48,481 nucleotides of DNA from Ramlibacter sp. Lineage in GTDB: Bacteria > Pseudomonadota > Gammaproteobacteria > Burkholderiales > Burkholderiaceae_C. Both the position numbers and the translations under genes were made by a program. This document shows positions 44,840 to 48,481 of the stretch, in pieces. The stretch's first letter is position 1; every line of letters starts with the position of its first letter. The notes beneath the pieces are model-generated. The model was not told the origin of the DNA. It saw only the letters and a list, made by a program, of their open reading frames with translations, and searched no databases. The stretch is from the NCBI GenBank assembly GCA_022844525.1, contig JALHLO010000004.1, positions 1 through 48,481 on the forward strand, given 5' to 3'.

Positions 44840-46410
44840 GCCCGCAGGAAGCTCGTCTCCAGCTTCCACTCGCCGCCCACGCGGCGCGCCTGCAGGATCC
44901 CGCAGCCTTCGATGCCCTCGCCCTGCGTGTGCGCGCTGACCGCGCAGTCGTAGGTGCTCTCCTTGCCGTCCGCCTTCCACTGGAAGCTGAAGCTGTCCTC
45001 CAGCAGCAGGTTCCAGCGCGTCTCGTTGGCGAAGGGGTAGGGCGCGTACAGCGCCGGCGCGTGGTGCGACTCGAACGCCACCTCGGCCCCGGTCGCCCGG
45101 TTGCGCACCCGCACGCGCGCGCTGCAGCCCAGGTGCAGGTCCCCGGAGAGGAACACCAGGTTGCGCACGCCGTGGTCGCACACGAAGGCGAGCAGGCGCT
45201 GGAAGGACGCCGGGTAGCCCTGCCAGTTGTCCAGGCGCAGCGGCGCGTCCAGGTACTGGCGCGACCGCGGCAGCAGCATGGCGGCCGAGCTCACGATCTT
45301 CAGGTCCTGCGCCGGTGCCTCGGCGAGCCAGGCCTCCAGGCTCGCGGTCTGTTCCGCGCCGAGGATGGTGGCTTCGGCGATCGTCTCGCCGCTGCGGTAT
45401 TCGCGCGTGGTCCGGGTGTCGGCCATGAACAGGCGCCAGCCCTCGCGCGGCTCCCCGGGCTCGGGGTGCGTCATCCACAGGTGGCGCGGCGGCGTTTCCT
45501 CGCCGCGCTGGTAGCGCCAGTAGGCGGCCAGTCCGCGCTGGTGGCGCTCGCCCTGCGCGCCCCGGCCCCACGGTTCCCAGTCGTCGATGAACTCGTGGTC
45601 GTCCGGCGTCATGCAGGTCACCCGCCGCAGGTCCTGCGGCAGCCGGGCCCAGGGGCCGTCGCCGCAGGTGAGCTGCTCGTAGGGCAGGCGGTAGCGGTCG
45701 TCCATGCGCGCCGGGTCCAGCAGGCCGTAGGTGGCGTCGGTATAGACCTGGTCTCCCAGCAGCAGCAGGCGCGTCGGCAGTTCCGCGCCGCCGGGGAAGC
45801 GCCGCGCGATCGCCTCGAAGGTGCGCAGCGCGGGCAGCCGGTCCAGCATGCCGGCCGGGTACTGGCAGCTGGCGAACACGAAGGTGAAGCTGTCCCTGCG
45901 GCCCACCGGCGCGAAGGCGCGGCTGGCGGCGGCCGGCACCGGCGCGGCCCGTTCCGGCGGGCTCACGAACAGCCGCTCCAGATCCGCGCCCTGCTGGCGC
46001 CGCAGCGACTGCAGCGCGTGATCGAGTTCGGGTGCCGCGACCTTGTCGCTCGCCGCGGCCGCTTCGCGCTCGCGCACGGCGGCTTGCGCGCCGCCGGCGG
46101 CGACGTGGTCGGCGAAGGCGCCGAGGCGGTCCTCCGGATGGTCGTAGCGCAGCAGGCAGACGAAGCGCTCCGGGTCCCCTTCGCCGCTGAAGGGCAGTTC
46201 GCGCAGGTGGTCCACGGTGATGCGGTGCAGGGTGAACATCGTGTCGGCGCCGCCTGCCACGCGCCACTCCCCCGCCTCGCGCCGCACCGGCGCCAGCAGC
46301 CCCCAGGCGTCGCCCAGCGTGCGGTCGGCGCAGGCGAACCAGCTACCCTGCTTGTGCACCAGCCCGTTCGACGGGGTCTGCCACAGCCAGCTGCGACTCG
46401 GATTCGTCAT
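44836..46410 (-). CDS. PhoD-like metallophosphatase
   Basis: A 524-residue protein of the alkaline-phosphatase-D/PhoD-like fold. The C-terminal two thirds carry the metal motifs: FASCQYPAG near 178, LLLGDQVYTDATYG (GDxxY), MTPDDHEFIDDWE, and FLSGDLHLGCSARV (GDxH). No signal peptide or Tat motif is visible, unlike secreted PhoD enzymes, so it is probably cytoplasmic. The N-terminal about 170 residues match nothing I know. The start overlaps the end of the upstream hydrolase gene by 68 bases. The substrate is unknown; phosphodiesterase activity on lipid head groups is a guess. Confidence 0.8.
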   Translation of the reverse strand: MTNPSRSWLWQTPSNGLVHKQGSWFACADRTLGDAWGLLAPVRREAGEWRVAGGADTMFTLHRITVDHLRELPFSGEGDPERFVCLLRYDHPEDRLGAFADHVAAGGAQAAVREREAAAASDKVAAPELDHALQSLRRQQGADLERLFVSPPERAAPVPAAASRAFAPVGRRDSFTFVFASCQYPAGMLDRLPALRTFEAIARRFPGGAELPTRLLLLGDQVYTDATYGLLDPARMDDRYRLPYEQLTCGDGPWARLPQDLRRVTCMTPDDHEFIDDWEPWGRGAQGERHQRGLAAYWRYQRGEETPPRHLWMTHPEPGEPREGWRLFMADTRTTREYRSGETIAEATILGAEQTASLEAWLAEAPAQDLKIVSSAAMLLPRSRQYLDAPLRLDNWQGYPASFQRLLAFVCDHGVRNLVFLSGDLHLGCSARVRVRNRATGAEVAFESHHAPALYAPYPFANETRWNLLLEDSFSFQWKADGKESTYDCAVSAHTQGEGIEGCGILQARRVGGEWKLETSFLRA

Positions 46411-48481
46411 GGCGCTGCTCCAGGAACTCGGAAATGTGGACGAAGACGTCCCGCTCGGCGTGCCGGCCGATCAGGCAGTCCTGGTGGCCGTAGCCGGCGA
46501 TGCGCCGCACCCGCAGCGGCACGCCGGCGCGCTGCATCTGGCGCTCGAACACGTCCAGCGTGGCGACGTCGGCCAGCCCGTTGTCCTCGCCGTGGATGCT
46601 GAGCGTGCCGTGCCGCGGCCACAGGTCGTGCAGGGTCGCGCCCTGCGTGTCGATGGCGCGCCCGGCGGCGTCGGTGATGGTGTTGCAGCGCGCGAAATGG
46701 ATCGCCTGCGCCACGGTGTCGAGGTTGAGGGGGCCGAACAGGTCCTGGATCGAGCGCAGCGTCCTGCTTTCGACGTTGCCCAGGCTGAAGTCGCGCGCGT
46801 AGAGCGCGTCCATGCGGTGGCGGAAGGCCGCCCAGGGCGCGCGCTTCCACGGCGGCAGGAAAGGGTTCTCGCGGCGGAACTCGCTGTCGGGGTAGGGGAT
46901 GGTCGCCAGCACGCGGTCCAGCAGGCCGCCGCCCACCCCCTTGGCTTCGGTGGGCACGGTGAACTGGTAGTCCTCCGGCAGGATCACCTGCCGCAGCACG
47001 CGCATGAAGTAGGCGCGCAGCACGTTGGCGTCGCTGTACACCAGCGTCGGCGCCTTCTGCGACAGCACGATGCGGCCGATGCCGCCGCGCAGCGCGCGCA
47101 GTTCGTCGGGATAGCGCTTCGCGCGCGGCCCGCCGCCGCCCGGCTCGACCAGGTCGAACTTCCACAGGTCGGTGGGATGCGTGAGCAAGGCGGTGCTGAG
47201 CATGACCGCGCCGATGCAGTGCGCGAACACGTCGACTTCGGGCTGCTGCGTGACCGCGCGGATGCGCGCGATCGCCACCGGGATGTCCGCCAGCGCCGCG
47301 TCCTCGAAGTGCCAGGGCAGGCGGGCCGAGGCCATGCCGGCGCTGGTGCGCAGGTCCAGCACCCACACGTCGTGGCCGCGCTCGTACAGGTGCAGCGCGA
47401 GCGGCTTGGGCAGCGCCTCGTGGGTAAAGGTGGTCCCGCTGGCGCTGTAGCCGTGGATCAGCGCCACCGGCCGGGCGCCCTCGCGCGCGTAGCGCGTCAG
47501 GCGCAGGCGCACCGGCACGCCGTGGCGCGGCGGCTCCAGTTCGATCTCCTCGATGCGCGGGACCGGCAGGCGCTCCGGCGTGGCCGAGGGCAGCAGCTCG
47601 GCGCGCCGGTGCGGCGCCGGGTCGGGCGCGCGGAAGGACCACAGATGGATGCTCAGCAGCATGCGCGCCCAGCACGCCGCCCAGGACGCGAGTTCCGCCA
47701 GGGCGACGACCTGGTTTTCCTGGCGCGTGATGCGCACCAGCGGGAAGCCCTGGCGCGCGAGGAAGCGGCCGTCCAGCTCCAGCATGCCCGGGCCCAGGGT
47801 GGCGGGCCACTCGGTGAGCTTCATTTCCGTGAGCTGGCGCCAGGGATTGCTGCAGCGGCCATAGGTGAGGCGCTTGGCCCCGCGCAGCACGTCGCCGGTC
47901 TGGAGCAGCGCGCGGCCGTCCGCCGAGGGCTTGACGATGTCGCCGACGCGCACGGTGTAGTCGAAGCAGCGCGCCTCGGCCGCGCGGGCGGCGGAGGCGC
48001 AGAACTGGGAGAACTTCAGCGTCTGCTGCGTCGTGCGCACCACGTACGCATCCCAGATCTCGCGGGTGCCGCGGTTCAAGAACCAGTGCCAGGCCGCCTT
48101 CCACTTGCGCCAGCCTTCGCCGCCGGGCTCCTGCCGCAGCAGGTCGAGGTCGCCGTGCACCCGGGCGACGACGAGCGCCTGGTCGTCGCGCAGCGGCTCG
48201 GGCCAGGTGATGAGCCGGCGGCGCGTCTGCGCATCGCCCGCGTAGACGCGGACGAAGGAGCGTTCGCTGTCCACCTGCAGCCGGGGCCGCTCGCCCGCCA
48301 GCATGGAGGCCACCATCACCGGCGTGTAGCGCAGGGTGAGCTCCACCAGGTGCCGCCCCGAGCGCCCGATCAGCCGTTCGGCGATCTCCACCTCGGTCTG
48401 GCGCGGCCTGGGCGGCGTGCAGTGCTCGGGCGGGCGGAACACCGGCCGCCGCGGCACCGGACGCAGCGGGGCGCCGGCGGC
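46343..48481 (-). CDS. large alpha/beta hydrolase, 5' end cut by the window edge
   Basis: At least 712 residues, with the frame open to the right edge, so the true start is outside or the apparent GTG at 48457 is internal. The N-terminal part (about 1-300) reads like the lipid-binding domain found behind GMC-type oxidoreductases. The hydrolase domain follows: VALIHGYSASGTTFTHE, WVLDLRTSAG, nucleophile region DVFAHCIGAVML and the C-terminal IAGYGHQDCLIGRHAERDVF with the catalytic histidine. The nucleophile position is cysteine, as in PHA synthases and in hydrolases fused to cholesterol-oxidase-like GMC enzymes. A GMC domain or gene may thus lie just beyond the window. Sterol or lipid ester chemistry is inferred from the family. 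Confidence 0.7.
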   Translation of the reverse strand, partial: AAGAPLRPVPRRPVFRPPEHCTPPRPRQTEVEIAERLIGRSGRHLVELTLRYTPVMVASMLAGERPRLQVDSERSFVRVYAGDAQTRRRLITWPEPLRDDQALVVARVHGDLDLLRQEPGGEGWRKWKAAWHWFLNRGTREIWDAYVVRTTQQTLKFSQFCASAARAAEARCFDYTVRVGDIVKPSADGRALLQTGDVLRGAKRLTYGRCSNPWRQLTEMKLTEWPATLGPGMLELDGRFLARQGFPLVRITRQENQVVALAELASWAACWARMLLSIHLWSFRAPDPAPHRRAELLPSATPERLPVPRIEEIELEPPRHGVPVRLRLTRYAREGARPVALIHGYSASGTTFTHEALPKPLALHLYERGHDVWVLDLRTSAGMASARLPWHFEDAALADIPVAIARIRAVTQQPEVDVFAHCIGAVMLSTALLTHPTDLWKFDLVEPGGGGPRAKRYPDELRALRGGIGRIVLSQKAPTLVYSDANVLRAYFMRVLRQVILPEDYQFTVPTEAKGVGGGLLDRVLATIPYPDSEFRRENPFLPPWKRAPWAAFRHRMDALYARDFSLGNVESRTLRSIQDLFGPLNLDTVAQAIHFARCNTITDAAGRAIDTQGATLHDLWPRHGTLSIHGEDNGLADVATLDVFERQMQRAGVPLRVRRIAGYGHQDCLIGRHAERDVFVHISEFLEQRHDESESQLAVADPVERAGAQAG

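Overview
The window is about 70% G+C chromosomal DNA and looks like a betaproteobacterium of the order Burkholderiales. A Comamonadaceae genus such as Ramlibacter or Variovorax is the best guess. The reasons are the long MurD, the dcw gene order ending in lpxC, a DksA carrying a lysine/alanine-rich N-terminal tail, and the cdsA-plsC-mtgA-aroE-tonB-RNB block. The genus is inferred from protein style, because no rRNA or marker search could be run. I see no tRNA, rRNA, CRISPR, transposase, integrase or prophage gene, so this is housekeeping backbone rather than an island.

Layout. (1) 1-4735, minus strand: a branched-chain-amino-acid-type ABC importer (binding protein, LivH, LivM, LivG, LivF) whose last gene overlaps a probable acyl/aryl-CoA ligase that runs off the left edge. 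(2) 4856-6601, minus: a 7TM membrane sensor with a degenerate GGDEF domain. (3) 6673-14172, plus: an RlmI-type rRNA methyltransferase, a COG0523 metallochaperone GTPase, a tailed DksA-like protein lacking most zinc ligands, a large STAS-domain protein, and hslVU. (4) 14296-32844, plus: the division and cell-wall (dcw) cluster mraZ-rsmH-ftsL-ftsI-murE-murF-mraY-murD-ftsW-murG-murC-ddl-ftsQ-ftsA-ftsZ, then lpxC and a 59-residue membrane protein. From rsmH to ftsQ nearly every stop codon overlaps the next start codon. (5) 40337 down to 32990, minus: a YqiA-like esterase, an RNase II-family protein, a TonB-like protein, aroE, mtgA, a PlsC-type acyltransferase, a CdsA-type cytidylyltransferase and ruvC. 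(6) 40417-44839: a hybrid histidine kinase, a convergent NarL-type regulator, rodA, and a second NarL-type regulator. (7) 48481-44836, minus: a large alpha/beta hydrolase cut by the right edge, overlapping a PhoD-like phosphatase.

How it fits together. Regions 4-6 cover most of envelope growth: lipid II precursor synthesis (MurC-F, Ddl, MraY, MurG), polymerisation (FtsW/FtsI at the septum, RodA in the side wall, MtgA), the division ring (FtsL, FtsQ, FtsA, FtsZ), lipid A commitment (LpxC) and phospholipid precursors (PlsC, CdsA).

No clearly new multi-gene system was found. The most interesting signals are small: a 20-codon ORF that joins ftsL to ftsI by 4-base overlaps on both sides; a 29-codon ORF that overlaps the GTG start of the DksA gene; a four-unit 10-bp repeat that looks like the MraZ operator on the dcw promoter; the DksA variant beside a zinc-type GTPase; a codon-usage patch inside rsmH; and a dispersed intergenic repeat family present at two loci.
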